Below, piece after piece: positions 1-8,722 of a DNA stretch of 44,947 nt. Source of the stretch: Clostridiales bacterium (GTDB taxonomy: Bacteria; Bacillota; Clostridia; Saccharofermentanales; Saccharofermentanaceae); assembly GCA_017428155.1 (NCBI GenBank), contig JAFRRJ010000011.1, forward strand, positions 1 to 44,947, written 5' to 3'. A program made the translations under genes and the position numbers. Every line of letters begins with the position of its first letter. Position 1 is the first letter of the stretch. The notes below the pieces were generated by a model. That model saw only the letters and a list, made by a program, of their open reading frames with translations. It was not told the DNA's origin and searched no databases.

Positions 1-192
1 AAACTTCTGGGAAATTGTGCTCATACCGTTCTTAGCGAAAAGCCAGAACATTCCTGCAAGAGCTATAACGATTGCTACGATGATGATGATAGAAATGAAG
101 TTTGTATCGCCTCTCTCTGATCTCATAAACTTAGAGAATGCAGAAGATGCTCTCATCTGGATTCTATTCATCTTGTAAACTAAACCCTTCAT
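1..192 (-). CDS. Flp-type pilin subunit, partial (runs off the left edge)
   Basis: This is the 5' part of a gene starting with ATG at 190-192 behind an AAAGGAG site (201-208). The 64 codons seen encode a basic N-terminus, then Ser-Glu-Arg-Gly-Asp-Thr-Asn-Phe followed by a run of Ile/Val/Ala that makes one hydrophobic helix (about residues 33-51). A charged leader, a Gly-x-x-x motif and a single N-terminal helix is the layout of Flp/Tad pilins cut by a prepilin peptidase. It sits last in a tadZ-A-B-C gene order, which supports the call. The exact cleavage site and the C-terminus cannot be seen. It could also be a minor TadE-like pseudopilin. Confidence 0.7.
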   Translation of the reverse strand, partial: MKGLVYKMNRIQMRASSAFSKFMRSERGDTNFISIIIIVAIVIALAGMFWLFAKNGMSTISQKF

Positions 193-218
193 TAGCGTTT
201 TCTCCTTTCTTTGAAATT

Positions 219-1082
219 TCAAAACAAACCGCCGGCAAAAGCAGATGTGATGACAATAATCATGACTCCAATAAAGATCAATACTATTGGAGCTAACAAC
301 TTCGTTGCAGCCTTCTCACCTTCCTGCAACATATGTTGTCTCTTCATTTTCCAAAGTTCTGTAGACTGATTAGCCAGAAAAGATGTTAATTCGGCTCCAC
401 CTTTCTCCATACTTTGGAGTAATGCACTAACAAATTTCTTAATTTCACCTGAATTCGAAGCTCTTCCGAATTTGAAAATGGCATCAATATCAGAATAACC
501 ATTGTTCATATCATCACTGGCTCTTCTCATCAGCTCATAGAAATCGCCTTCTCCATTGTCTGCAACTAACTTCCAAGCATCTTTTAACACCATGCCGGAG
601 TTAACCAGAATAGCCATCGTGGAAACGACTTCAGGAAGTTTTGCTTCGCATCTTGCAGTTCTTTCATCTACAACAGACTTAAGCTGAGTAAGGAAAAAAC
701 CTGCCGTTATAAAAGAAAGCACCAAACCAGCAATAAGAATAAAACCAGCCAAATCATATATTAATCCAGCGAATATAAAAGAAATCGCAAGGAATAAATG
801 TACAAAAGAAATAACCTGAGTCCATACAACCATTGCATAATAATCTGCGTACTGAGGTTCGTACAAAATAGCAGTCTGACTCTTAAGATAAGCAGCTGTC
901 TTTTTATTCATACGAAGCGGTCCCTTATTACTCCAAGCATATCCGACAGTATAAAGACCAGGAACCGGAAATTTACCAACATCGAGGTTCTCATAGAGGT
1001 AAGCTGCCTCTGATCCACGTCTCTCCTGGATCACAAACAATACTGTGAGAACTGTAGCTATTAACAAGATAATTATTCTCAT
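219..1082 (-). CDS. tadC: Tad pilus inner-membrane platform protein (TadC-like, T2SS F domain)
   Basis: The protein has 287 residues. It has an N-terminal membrane segment (about 3-19), a paired hydrophobic stretch (about 90-131), a soluble helical domain of the type II secretion F family (about 145-250) and a C-terminal membrane segment (262-287). Such proteins form the inner-membrane platform on which the Tad ATPase assembles pilin. It lies 3 bp downstream of tadB, and its AAGGGG ribosome site overlaps the tadB stop codon, so the two are translationally linked. TadB and TadC are paralogues; I call this one TadC because it is the second in order. Family assignment is from layout and context. 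Confidence 0.8.
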   Translation of the reverse strand: MRIIILLIATVLTVLFVIQERRGSEAAYLYENLDVGKFPVPGLYTVGYAWSNKGPLRMNKKTAAYLKSQTAILYEPQYADYYAMVVWTQVISFVHLFLAISFIFAGLIYDLAGFILIAGLVLSFITAGFFLTQLKSVVDERTARCEAKLPEVVSTMAILVNSGMVLKDAWKLVADNGEGDFYELMRRASDDMNNGYSDIDAIFKFGRASNSGEIKKFVSALLQSMEKGGAELTSFLANQSTELWKMKRQHMLQEGEKAATKLLAPIVLIFIGVMIIVITSAFAGGLF

Positions 1083-1085
1083 ATG

Positions 1086-1931
1086 TTACCCCTTGATATC
1101 TGTCAGTTTTGTGCCGAGCTTATAAGCTCCGATAAAAATACCTATTGCAACCGTCATCGCGATAACACCAGCAACTGTTGAAAAACTGGCTGCAAAAGAT
1201 GACATCATCGTTCTTATCATCAATACCATTCCCACAGGAATGATCATCATGACAGAGAACTGAGATTTATTTGAAGTAAGAGCTGTCTCGATTTCTGCCT
1301 CGATCTCGATCTTTTCACTTATGATGTCGCATGTACGGCGAACTACATCTTTCATATTACCGCCGGCTCTGTAACAAAGCTCAAATACGATACCGAAATT
1401 CTTAACGTCTTCAATACTGCTTCGTTCACCAAGAGAAGCCATCATATCCTCTATCGCAATATTATTCTGAATGCCGTCAATCATTTCCTTGACTTCAATA
1501 ACAATATAAGCATTCTCAGAAAACTCGACTTTCAAGTCGTTATATGCGGAAAGAAGAGCATCAGATATATTCATACCACTTGACAAAGAAACTGCGATAG
1601 TCTCAAGGAAACTCCTGAATTGTTTTCTAAGAGTCTTTATCCTTTTAACTCTCAATTGTTCTCTTCGCATCGGGAAAACAAATTTACAAGCCAAAAGACC
1701 TATACCAACAAAGATAACAACATTACCAATCGCGGATGCCAATGTAGGATATCCATCCTCATCAAGGAATTGATTGCAATAGAACACAAGACCTACTAAT
1801 CCGCCGCCAATAAACCCGAGAAGGAACGTAAGAATCTTCTCTTGTGTATTCATATAGTACTCGTTATAGTTGATCATCGGTGTATTAAGAGCCGATGGAA
1901 TGAACTGAGGACCTCTATTTTTCTTTGCCAT
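1086..1931 (-). CDS. tadB: Tad pilus inner-membrane platform protein (TadB-like, T2SS F domain)
   Basis: The protein has 281 residues counted from the ATG at 1929-1931. That start follows AAGGGAGAG at good spacing and lies 1 bp after the tadA stop; an upstream in-frame start at 1976 would overlap tadA by 44 bp and has no such site. Two membrane segments lie near the N-terminus, then a type II secretion F domain (with the Ser-Ser-Gly-Met-Asn motif region that is typical), then two C-terminal membrane segments. Its role is as partner of TadC in the pilus assembly platform of the inner membrane. It is in one operon with tadZ, tadA and tadC. Confidence 0.8.
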   Translation of the reverse strand: MAKKNRGPQFIPSALNTPMINYNEYYMNTQEKILTFLLGFIGGGLVGLVFYCNQFLDEDGYPTLASAIGNVVIFVGIGLLACKFVFPMRREQLRVKRIKTLRKQFRSFLETIAVSLSSGMNISDALLSAYNDLKVEFSENAYIVIEVKEMIDGIQNNIAIEDMMASLGERSSIEDVKNFGIVFELCYRAGGNMKDVVRRTCDIISEKIEIEAEIETALTSNKSQFSVMMIIPVGMVLMIRTMMSSFAASFSTVAGVIAMTVAIGIFIGAYKLGTKLTDIKG

Positions 1932-1932
1932 A

Positions 1933-3171
1933 TCAAATCTCTCCCTTATATCCCGCAAGAAGAAGCTTAAAATCATTCTTCATCTTATTTTTTGTTCTAT
2001 TAAGACTTCCGGAAACTTTTTCCAGAGTGGAATTCTCATCTTCCTCAAAAACATATAAAGGATTAAGGAGGATCTGGCCATTCTCATAACCTACGACTTC
2101 GCAAATCTCCATTGTCTTACGAGACTTATCTCTAAGTCTGGAAAGATGGATAATAATATCAACCGCAGACGCAATCTGCTGTCTGATAGCTTCAAGAGGG
2201 AGACCTGCCGATCCTTGGAGGACCATCGTCTCAAGACGGCTCAACATATCATGAACCGAATTCGCGTGACCGGTTGAAAGAGATCCATCGTGTCCGGTGT
2301 TCATAGCCTGAAGCATGTCAAGAGCTTCACCGCCACGGACCTCACCTACAACGATTCTTTCAGGTCTCATACGCAAAGAGGATTTAATGAGATCTCTAAT
2401 AGTAATTGCACCGGAACCAGCCGTATTAGCATTACGAGTCTCAAGGCTTACAAGGTTCTCAACACCTTTAATCTGAAGCTCAGCAGAGTCCTCAATCGTA
2501 ATAACACGTTCATCCTTCGGTATATAGTTAGATAACGCATTCAAAAATGTTGTCTTTCCTGAGCCCGTACCGCCGGAAATAAAAATATTATATTTAGCTC
2601 TTACAAGGATCTCCAGCTTATCAGCAATTTCGCGTGTAATAGAACCGTATTCGATAAGCTTCTCTATGGTCATAGGATCCTTAGAGAATTTACGTATGGT
2701 AACAGTCGGACCACAAAGAGCTACAGGCGGCAAAACAACATTAACACGTGAACCGTCAGGAAGTCTCGTATCGCAGATAGGATTAGCCTGGTTAACTTCA
2801 CGTCCTGCAAGACCAACGATTCTCTGAATGATGTCTTCGAGCTTTCTCTGGCTCTCAAACTGCTTATCCAGTTTAAAGAGGCGACCCTTCTGCTCGATGA
2901 AGATATTCTCAGGGCCATTTATCATGACCTCGGTAATAGTATCATCCTTGATAATAGAATCAAGTAAGCCAAAACCACGAATCGAGGAAAAAACCTGTTC
3001 AACGATCGATACTCGCTGCTCAATCGAGCAATACTGATTACCCAACTGAATGAAAACAAGCTCTTCAATCTTATTTTCCAGATCATCATCACTAATATCT
3101 TTAAGGGACAATGTCTCGGTAACTATTTTCTTGATTTCAGCAACCAGTTGCTGTTCCATCTCGAAATCCAC
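1933..3171 (-). CDS. tadA: Tad pilus assembly ATPase (CpaF/TadA family)
   Basis: The protein has 412 residues. It is a secretion hexameric ATPase that powers Tad (Flp) pilus assembly from the cytoplasmic face. An N-terminal regulatory domain (1-150) precedes the RecA-like core, with Walker A Gly-Gly-Thr-Gly-Ser-Gly-Lys-Thr at 200-207 and a Walker B region ending Val-Gly-Glu-Val-Arg-Gly-Gly-Glu, followed by the His-rich switch with Gly-His-Asp-Gly and Thr-Gly-His-Ala. The start is GTG at 3169-3171, chosen because an AGGAGG site sits 7 bases upstream; an ATG four codons in has no site. It lies 12 bp after tadZ. Length fits the family. Confidence 0.9.
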   Translation of the reverse strand: MDFEMEQQLVAEIKKIVTETLSLKDISDDDLENKIEELVFIQLGNQYCSIEQRVSIVEQVFSSIRGFGLLDSIIKDDTITEVMINGPENIFIEQKGRLFKLDKQFESQRKLEDIIQRIVGLAGREVNQANPICDTRLPDGSRVNVVLPPVALCGPTVTIRKFSKDPMTIEKLIEYGSITREIADKLEILVRAKYNIFISGGTGSGKTTFLNALSNYIPKDERVITIEDSAELQIKGVENLVSLETRNANTAGSGAITIRDLIKSSLRMRPERIVVGEVRGGEALDMLQAMNTGHDGSLSTGHANSVHDMLSRLETMVLQGSAGLPLEAIRQQIASAVDIIIHLSRLRDKSRKTMEICEVVGYENGQILLNPLYVFEEDENSTLEKVSGSLNRTKNKMKNDFKLLLAGYKGEI

Positions 3172-3183
3172 TTAATTGCCTCC

Positions 3184-4245
3184 TCAAATGATATTGTCAA
3201 ACATTCCCATTCGGGAAATCTGATCAACGATCTGATTAACACTTGCCTGAGCGAACACCTGAGTGCCACCTACGACTTTGATATCAGCCTCCTCAACATA
3301 TTTACCGGATTTGCTGCTGAATCGGTTATACATAAGATTTAACCTGTCAGCCAGATCAATGCTTTTTGTCTGTTCGAGCAACTGAACTGCCTGATAAGCA
3401 CGCTTAATCTTGTAATTTGAAATTTCAGAACCATCGGATACCCAAACAACGCTATGTGCAAGACGATAAGTTCTAAGATGATTCTTATCAAGGGCAAAGT
3501 CGATATCGAAAACAATATAATTATATGAACCGGTAAGCTTTACCTCTTCGATCAATCTGACAATATCATCATTGGTCATCTCAAGCATATCAAGAGCAAG
3601 TCCGGTTGCAGAAAAGAAACATACACCTGACTCGTCTTTTCTAACACAGCTCTCGAGCTTCAAAGTGAGATTCATCTTTTTACTCTTAAGAGCATAAATG
3701 ACTTCACTCATATCATATTGACCGTCTCCATGAAAAAACAAATCAGAAGAACCAAACGGTTCAAGGCATAAATAAAGCACACTATTTCCGTTGAGTGCAA
3801 AATGCTTTGCACAAGCAGCAGCTACAGTAGATGTTCCAACGCCACCACAAGGAGAAGCAAAAGCAATAACTTTGGTGCTGTCATCATCAAGCTTAAGACT
3901 GGAAATACCACCTGCCTTTTCTGAGTACAGGCTAAGGAACTGTTTATAGATTAAATCAGCTTTCTGGAATTTACAGATAGCGTTGCAATTATTAAAAGAA
4001 TCGATTCCGGCGTTATCTACAAAATACGCAAAAATACACTTTGAAGGAATGTTACTCGGATCGATAGCAAAATTCTCGCTCGCAACAAAAATATCAATTC
4101 TGTTTGTTGCAACGGTGTCTAAAGCAATCTGCAAATCTGAAAATGAGTAAAGCTCAACTTTGTCTGAATACTTTGCACTGAAAGCGGAAACGAAACGATC
4201 CAGATAGATTTGATCATTATCCAGTACGGCTACTCTGATCTTCAT
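3184..4245 (-). CDS. tadZ: TadZ/CpaE-like pilus localisation ATPase with degenerate P-loop
   Basis: The protein has 353 residues. The N-terminal ~105 residues look like an atypical receiver domain, followed by a MinD/ParA-type domain. The P-loop reads Cys-Gly-Gly-Val-Gly-Thr-Ser-Thr (133-140): the signature Lys of ParA proteins and the usual second Lys are both absent, which is common in CpaE/TadZ proteins that act as polar localisation factors rather than as efficient ATPases. It is the first gene of the Tad operon, and its ATG follows AGAGGGGG. The upstream 318-bp spacer must carry the operon promoter. Function is inferred from family and position. Confidence 0.75.
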   Translation of the reverse strand: MKIRVAVLDNDQIYLDRFVSAFSAKYSDKVELYSFSDLQIALDTVATNRIDIFVASENFAIDPSNIPSKCIFAYFVDNAGIDSFNNCNAICKFQKADLIYKQFLSLYSEKAGGISSLKLDDDSTKVIAFASPCGGVGTSTVAAACAKHFALNGNSVLYLCLEPFGSSDLFFHGDGQYDMSEVIYALKSKKMNLTLKLESCVRKDESGVCFFSATGLALDMLEMTNDDIVRLIEEVKLTGSYNYIVFDIDFALDKNHLRTYRLAHSVVWVSDGSEISNYKIKRAYQAVQLLEQTKSIDLADRLNLMYNRFSSKSGKYVEEADIKVVGGTQVFAQASVNQIVDQISRMGMFDNII

Positions 4246-4263
4246 ATTATCCCCCTCTGCATG

Positions 4264-4290
4264 ACAGTTATATTTAATTTATTTAACTGT
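4264..4290. promoter_or_regulatory. Inverted repeat upstream of tadZ, possible operator
   Basis: ACAGTTA (4264-4270) and TAACTGT (4284-4290) form a perfect 7-bp inverted repeat with a 13-bp spacer, so the half-site centres are 20 bp (two helical turns) apart. It lies about 20 bp before the tadZ ATG in the 4246-4563 spacer. That 318-bp spacer is very AT-rich (many TATAAT-like strings, so no single promoter stands out) and otherwise holds only the vor terminator. A dimeric regulator site is plausible, but the sequence complexity here is low and chance cannot be excluded. Confidence 0.3.
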
Positions 4291-4514
4291 ACTGACTTAA
4301 TAATATATTATAAATAATATAAATCAATAGAATTCGACATAATTGTAAAAAATCGAAGTATCATATAACAATAATCAAACCACATATACCCATATTATGA
4401 GATATTTGTAAATTTTGTGAGAATTATATAAAAATTGCCCCTTGCTAATAGATTCGTATATATATATGAATTATATTAATATATTATAATAAGCATATTA
4501 TAATTAATAAATAA

Positions 4515-4534
4515 GGCCGGCATTTCTGCCGGCC
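4515..4534 (-). terminator. Intrinsic terminator of the vor operon
   Basis: GGCCGGC at 4515-4521 pairs with GCCGGCC at 4528-4534 across a 6-base loop. Read on the minus strand it is followed by a U-rich tract (CTTATTTATTAATTA). It lies 30 bp after the vorC stop codon. Confidence 0.8.
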
Positions 4535-4563
4535 AAATTATTGTAACAAACTTGTAAATTGCC

Positions 4564-5103
4564 TCAATTTGCGAATGCAGCACCTCTGTCAAAGGCTTCC
4601 ATGTTGATCGGAATCAGATTATGTTTCCTCTCGGGAAGGATTTCATAAAGCGATTTCTCAAAGGAATCCCTCGTGAAACAACCCGTTGCTGTAGCCATAC
4701 AACCAAGCATCGTGATAGGAGCAAACATCATTTTACCGAGCTCAGAAGCGATATCAGACGCTTCCATGGCAATGACCTTGATATCTGTTCTTTCAGGTCT
4801 TGTCTTAATAAGAGATGAATCAAGGATCATCAGAGCGCCCGGCTTTAACTGCTTCTCAAACTTCTCCATAGAGGGCTGATTTAAGCAGATAACAACATCA
4901 GCATCATTTACTACAGGAGAGCCAATCGGCTCATCTGAGAATACTACGGAGCAATTAGCAGTACCGCCGCGCATCTCGGGTCCGTATGACGGGAACCAGG
5001 ATACTTCCTTACCTTCATAAAGAGCAGCTTCTGCTGCCATCTTGCCAGCGGAGAGGATTCCCTGACCGCCGAATCCGGCAAAAATTACAGAGAAATCAAT
5101 CAT
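4564..5103 (-). CDS. vorC: 2-oxoacid:ferredoxin oxidoreductase, gamma subunit
   Basis: The protein has 179 residues and belongs to the pyruvate/ketoisovalerate oxidoreductase gamma family. The N-terminus has Gly-Phe-Gly-Gly-Gln-Gly-Ile, the fold start typical of this subunit, and Ser-Tyr-Gly-Pro-Glu-Met-Arg-Gly-Gly-Thr follows at about residue 40. With the alpha, beta and ferredoxin-like subunits it forms the enzyme that decarboxylates a 2-oxoacid with CoA to an acyl-CoA and reduces ferredoxin. It overlaps vorA by 4 bp (ATGA) and is last in the operon. The Vor label is by resemblance; 2-oxoglutarate (Kor) remains possible. Confidence 0.85.
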   Translation of the reverse strand: MIDFSVIFAGFGGQGILSAGKMAAEAALYEGKEVSWFPSYGPEMRGGTANCSVVFSDEPIGSPVVNDADVVICLNQPSMEKFEKQLKPGALMILDSSLIKTRPERTDIKVIAMEASDIASELGKMMFAPITMLGCMATATGCFTRDSFEKSLYEILPERKHNLIPINMEAFDRGAAFAN

Positions 5104-5924
5104 TTCTTCACCTCCCCAACATTAACACAGTTGTTAGCAGTTGCAGGAATTGCGCCTGAAACATAGTTGCCGTCTGCATCAAATGTAATATCAGCGCCCT
5201 TGTAGCATCCCAGAGGATACTGCTTTTCCATGTTCTCCTTGAGCCATTCCATAGCAGCGAGAGGCTCTTTGCCCCAGTTTGTAGGGCATGTGGAAAGGAC
5301 TTCTACGAGAGAGAATCCAAGCTTGTTCTTCTGAACGTTAAATGCCTTCTGGATAGCTCTCTTAGCGTTCTGGATGTTCTTGAAGTCAGTTACGCATACA
5401 CGTTCAATGTAAGCTGCGCCTGCGAGATTAGACAAGAACTCTGAAACGTTGATAGGATAGCCCTGATATGAAGGATCACGGCCCCAGGGAGATGTTGTGG
5501 TAACCTGACCTACAAGTGTTGTAGGCGCCATCTGACCAGATGTCATACCGTAAACAGCGTTGTTTACGAAGATTACTGTGATATTCTCGCTTCTTGCAGC
5601 AGCGTGAACGATCTCTGCTGTACCGATGGAAGCGAGGTCGCCGTCACCCTGATATGTGAATACGAAGCTGTCTTTCAGGTTTCTCTTGATACCTGTAGCA
5701 ACAGCAGGTGCTCTTCCGTGAGCAGCCTGAACCATATCGCATGCAATGTATTCATATGAGTTATATGTACAACCAACGGATGCTACACCTACAGCTGTCT
5801 CTAATGCATCATTTGCAACGAGAGTCTCAGCTACAAGTCTGTGAATGATGCCGTGGCAGCAGCCGGGGCAATAGTGGAAAGGCTTATCTGTAAGGCCTTT
5901 TGTGGGTTCGAAAACTACAGCCAT
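5100..5924 (-). CDS. vorA: 2-oxoacid:ferredoxin oxidoreductase, beta (TPP-binding) subunit
   Basis: The protein has 274 residues. His-Tyr-Cys-Pro-Gly-Cys-Cys-His-Gly near residue 17 supplies the Cys-x-x-Cys seen in beta subunits, and Gly-Asp-Gly-Asp-Leu-Ala-Ser-Ile-Gly near 94 with the downstream Asn-Asn-Ala-Val-Tyr-Gly-Met-Thr-Gly-Gly-like segment (here Met-Thr-Ser-Gly-Gln) is the thiamine diphosphate/Mg site. The start codon shares one base with the stop of vorB (TGATG), so translation is coupled. Complete and normal in length for the family. Confidence 0.9.
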   Translation of the reverse strand: MAVVFEPTKGLTDKPFHYCPGCCHGIIHRLVAETLVANDALETAVGVASVGCTYNSYEYIACDMVQAAHGRAPAVATGIKRNLKDSFVFTYQGDGDLASIGTAEIVHAAARSENITVIFVNNAVYGMTSGQMAPTTLVGQVTTTSPWGRDPSYQGYPINVSEFLSNLAGAAYIERVCVTDFKNIQNAKRAIQKAFNVQKNKLGFSLVEVLSTCPTNWGKEPLAAMEWLKENMEKQYPLGCYKGADITFDADGNYVSGAIPATANNCVNVGEVKK

Positions 5925-7018
5925 CAGAAATTACCTCCTTCTGTCATTTTTCCCTCGTGGATAGCAACGATCTTGTCGAGGATTTCCTTCTGCATCGGAA
6001 GATTTCCTCCGAGCCTTCCGTGGAAATATACGGGTTTCTTGCCGTTAACGCCAAGTCTTACATCTTCGATCATCTGACCTGCATTAAGCTCGACGTCGAG
6101 GAATGCCTTTACGCTAGGCATATCAGCTGCTTCTTCAATTGCCTTGTAAGGGAACGGCCAAAGAGTAATAGGTCTAATCATGCCGACCTTGATTCCAAGC
6201 TCACGAGCCTGACGGATAACGTTTCTGGAGATTCTTGAGCATGTGGAGAATGCTGTGATAACGATCTCCGGATCATCATCCATGCAGATCGATTCATAAC
6301 GAACTTCGTTAGCTTCAACGATCTTATACTTATCCTGAAGCTCCAGATTCTTCTTCTCGAGAACGTCAGGATCTATATAGATGGAAGTTACTGTGTGGTG
6401 GAAAGAATCACCCTTTCTTCCGCAAGCAGCCCAAGGCTTCTCAACCTTCTCAACAGGCTCCTCATCACGGAATGCAACAGGTTCCATCATCTGGCCCAAA
6501 GTACCGTCGCCTACGATCATGCAGGTCATTCTGTACTTATCAGCAAGATTAAAAGCCTCAACTACGAGCTCATAAAGCTCCTGAACAGAAGCAGGTGCGA
6601 TTACAATATTTCTGTAGTCGCCGTGTCCGCCACCCTTTGTAGCCTGGAAATAGTCGCCCTGTGCAGGCTGAATTCCACCCAGACCCGGGCCGGCTCTTAC
6701 GATATTAACTACAACTGCAGGAAGCTCAGCACCTGCAATGTATGAGATACCTTCCTGCTTAAGAGAGATTCCCGGAGAGGAAGATGATGTCATTACTCTG
6801 AAGCCTGCTGCTGCAGCGCCGTAAACCATGTTGATAGCTGCAAGCTCGGATTCAGCCTGTACGAAGTTACCGCCGACCTGAACCATCTTCTTAGCCATGT
6901 AGTGCATGACTTCTGTCTGAGGTGTGATCGGGTAACCGAAATAGTTGCGGCAGCCGGCTCTGATAGCTGCCTCGGCAATTACTTCATTGCCTTTCATTAA
7001 TACTCTTTTCTGTGCCAT
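5924..7018 (-). CDS. vorB: 2-oxoacid:ferredoxin oxidoreductase, alpha subunit (VorB/KorA type)
   Basis: The protein has 364 residues, the usual size for the alpha subunit of the four-subunit enzymes. Features include Lys-Gly-Asn-Glu-Val-Ile-Ala-Glu-Ala-Ala near the N-terminus, Tyr-Pro-Ile-Thr-Pro-Gln-Thr-Glu at about 29-36, and a Ser-Ser-Ser-Ser-Pro-Gly-Ile-Ser-Leu-Lys stretch near residue 77, followed by a pyrimidine-binding domain. Annotated relatives in Clostridia are mostly called 3-methyl-2-oxobutanoate dehydrogenase subunit VorB; this suggests branched-chain 2-oxoacids as substrates, consistent with an ilvE elsewhere in the window, but substrate cannot be read from sequence with certainty. 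Confidence 0.88.
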   Translation of the reverse strand: MAQKRVLMKGNEVIAEAAIRAGCRNYFGYPITPQTEVMHYMAKKMVQVGGNFVQAESELAAINMVYGAAAAGFRVMTSSSSPGISLKQEGISYIAGAELPAVVVNIVRAGPGLGGIQPAQGDYFQATKGGGHGDYRNIVIAPASVQELYELVVEAFNLADKYRMTCMIVGDGTLGQMMEPVAFRDEEPVEKVEKPWAACGRKGDSFHHTVTSIYIDPDVLEKKNLELQDKYKIVEANEVRYESICMDDDPEIVITAFSTCSRISRNVIRQARELGIKVGMIRPITLWPFPYKAIEEAADMPSVKAFLDVELNAGQMIEDVRLGVNGKKPVYFHGRLGGNLPMQKEILDKIVAIHEGKMTEGGNF

Positions 7019-7033
7019 AAAACTCCCTCCCGA

Positions 7034-7249
7034 TCAGAAACGCTCAACAGTGATTACAACGTCCGGGCACTGCGTAGCGCAGAAAGCACAACCGATACAC
7101 TCATCGGGATTTACGCAGGTAGCGGGGTGATAACCCTTAGCGTTAAGCCTTGTCTTGTCAAGTTCGAGGATTTTCTTAGGGCAAGCTGCTACACAAAGTC
7201 CGCAACCCTTGCACAGATTCTCGTTAAAAGTTAATTGTCCTTTTGCCAC
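7034..7249 (-). CDS. vorD: 2-oxoacid:ferredoxin oxidoreductase, delta (2x[4Fe-4S] ferredoxin) subunit
   Basis: The protein has 71 residues and is almost all a bacterial-type double-cluster ferredoxin. The two Cys motifs are Cys-Lys-Gly-Cys-Gly-Leu-Cys-Val-Ala-Ala-Cys-Pro and Cys-Ile-Gly-Cys-Ala-Phe-Cys-Ala-Thr-Gln-Cys-Pro. It relays electrons from the catalytic subunits to external ferredoxin. The start is GTG at 7247-7249 with AGGAGG six bases upstream. First gene of the operon, 15 bp before vorB. Confidence 0.92.
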   Translation of the reverse strand: MAKGQLTFNENLCKGCGLCVAACPKKILELDKTRLNAKGYHPATCVNPDECIGCAFCATQCPDVVITVERF

Positions 7250-7303
7250 GAAAAACCTCCTAATAATATCGCGCGTGTTTTAATACGCTAAAATTATCGT
7301 CAT

Positions 7304-7332
7304 ATTATAAACTTGATTGATTTAATAGGCAA
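7304..7332 (-). promoter_or_regulatory. Sigma-70/A promoter of the vor operon
   Basis: On the minus strand, -35 TTGCCT (7327-7332) and -10 TATAAT (7304-7309) are 17 bp apart, about 55 bp before the vorD start. The same TTGCCT-17-TATAAT combination precedes the tRNA-Ala gene at 35.9 kb. Confidence 0.75.
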
Positions 7333-7383
7333 ACATTTTCGCGTGACAAACAGCCTATATTCACCGAAATCCGGCTAATTTGA

Positions 7384-8457
7384 CTATACTTTTGACAAGA
7401 TTTCCGTAAAACGGGCCTCATCTATGAGATACATCTCCTCTCCCAGTCTGTCGGCAATGTCAATGACCATTCTTTCATAAGAACACTGAAGAGGTGATAC
7501 TTTGTTCTCAAATCCCGTATTCAACCGGTTAGCGCACCCGCATGAATTAGTGCATCTTTGCTTAAGATCACATTCCCTGCATGTCTCGGGCAATGCGTCT
7601 CTTCTTGAGAGACTGACGGCTTTATCTTCATTCACTCCGTCAAACACGTTTCCAAGTAAATAATCAGCATCACCAATAAAAGAAGTGCACGGATACAGGT
7701 CTCCGCAGGGAGTTACCGGCATCTGCTTAACGCCTAGATGACAACGTTTGGCAGGATAATTACCGGTAAGATACTCCGAGATCTTACTGTGAAGCGGCCC
7801 CATGATGAAGTCATCTCCGGATGCGTAAAGATCTCTGAGATATCCGGCTGTTTTCTCCAGTTGCTCTTTTAATGCAATCAGATCCGACTCCTTCCAGGAG
7901 ACTTTCTTCCCGTATGCTATGACAAAAGCGACCTTCTTAAACCCTAAATCATGCAGATATTTCACAGATTCAAAGTAATATGGAACAGCTTCAGGAGCTA
8001 TCGTAGTCATCGCTACAGAAGACGGAAGGTATTTAAGGAGCAATCTCGACTTGGCTTCCAAAACATCAAATGATCTGCTGTCTTCAACGCCTTTAAAATG
8101 CCTGCAAACATCCTGTGCAAGCCCGTCAAAAGAAACGGCTATTCCCATACCGGCACTCTTCGCTTTTGCAAGGAATTCATCATCCAATAATGTTCCGTTC
8201 GTCGTCATAGTAAAGGAACACTTGATGCCTGTCTTCTCAGACTTAGCCTTACAGTATTCAAGAGCTTCATATATGAGGTCTTTCTTTAATAAAGGCTCGC
8301 CTCCGAAAAAGCACAGTCCGGCCTCTTTTCCACGTGAAAACGCCAGATCACAAGCCTTGATCAACACGTCAGAAGTCATATTATCCGGATGTTTCTCATA
8401 TACACAATAACTGCAATCCATATTGCAGTTATCTGTAAGATATAAAGTAAGGAGCAT
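7384..8457 (-). CDS. Radical SAM/SPASM-domain peptide-modifying enzyme
   Basis: The protein has 357 residues. Cys11-x3-Cys15-x2-Cys18 (Cys-Asn-Met-Asp-Cys-Ser-Tyr-Cys) is the radical SAM [4Fe-4S] motif, and Phe-Phe-Gly-Gly-Glu-Pro-Leu-Leu follows as the SAM-binding strand. The C-terminal ~110 residues hold a SPASM domain with at least eight Cys, including Arg-Cys-His, Pro-Cys-Gly-Asp-Leu-Tyr-Pro-Cys, Cys-x2-Cys-x5-Cys-x3-Cys-Gly-Cys and a final Gln-Cys, for auxiliary clusters. SPASM enzymes mostly modify ribosomal peptides or activate enzymes. It lies 40 bp after a small lipoprotein-like gene, the likely substrate. No ribosome site precedes its ATG. No transporter or peptidase is adjacent. 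Substrate and chemistry are unknown. Confidence 0.85.
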   Translation of the reverse strand: MLLTLYLTDNCNMDCSYCVYEKHPDNMTSDVLIKACDLAFSRGKEAGLCFFGGEPLLKKDLIYEALEYCKAKSEKTGIKCSFTMTTNGTLLDDEFLAKAKSAGMGIAVSFDGLAQDVCRHFKGVEDSRSFDVLEAKSRLLLKYLPSSVAMTTIAPEAVPYYFESVKYLHDLGFKKVAFVIAYGKKVSWKESDLIALKEQLEKTAGYLRDLYASGDDFIMGPLHSKISEYLTGNYPAKRCHLGVKQMPVTPCGDLYPCTSFIGDADYLLGNVFDGVNEDKAVSLSRRDALPETCRECDLKQRCTNSCGCANRLNTGFENKVSPLQCSYERMVIDIADRLGEEMYLIDEARFTEILSKV

Positions 8458-8497
8458 AAAATATCAGTCTGAAAACGTGTGCCGTCTGATTCGGATC

Positions 8498-8722
8498 TTA
8501 ATCTGAAGTACCTGAAATAACGTTTCCTGCAACTCCGCTGACAGGGGCATCGATCTGATCATAACTGCTTACCGCAATGGTACCGGCCAACATACCGGTT
8601 GTAAAATGACTTTTTACCTCTTCCATAGGATCAGTACAACCTGTAACAGCAACACTTAATGCAACTGCAGCAGCAACTGCATAAAGAGGTTTCTTAAAAT
8701 TCTTTACGGGTTCCAAATTCAT
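8498..8722 (-). CDS. Small lipoprotein-like peptide, candidate substrate of the adjacent radical SAM enzyme
   Basis: I take the ATG at 8720-8722, which has GGGGGAG seven bases upstream; an in-frame TTG at 8737 would place that ribosome site inside the gene. The product has 74 residues: a basic start, a hydrophobic stretch (about 13-27), then Val-Thr-Gly-Cys (Cys29), which fits a lipobox. The remaining 46 residues have no other Cys and are rich in Ser, Thr, Gly, Val and Asp, ending Ile-Ser-Gly-Thr-Ser-Asp. It could be a lipid-anchored peptide, or a precursor whose hydrophobic leader merely resembles a signal. Thioether (sactipeptide-type) products are unlikely because only one Cys exists. Transcribed from an extended -10 promoter 41 bp upstream, ahead of the radical SAM gene. 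Confidence 0.6.
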   Translation of the reverse strand: MNLEPVKNFKKPLYAVAAAVALSVAVTGCTDPMEEVKSHFTTGMLAGTIAVSSYDQIDAPVSGVAGNVISGTSD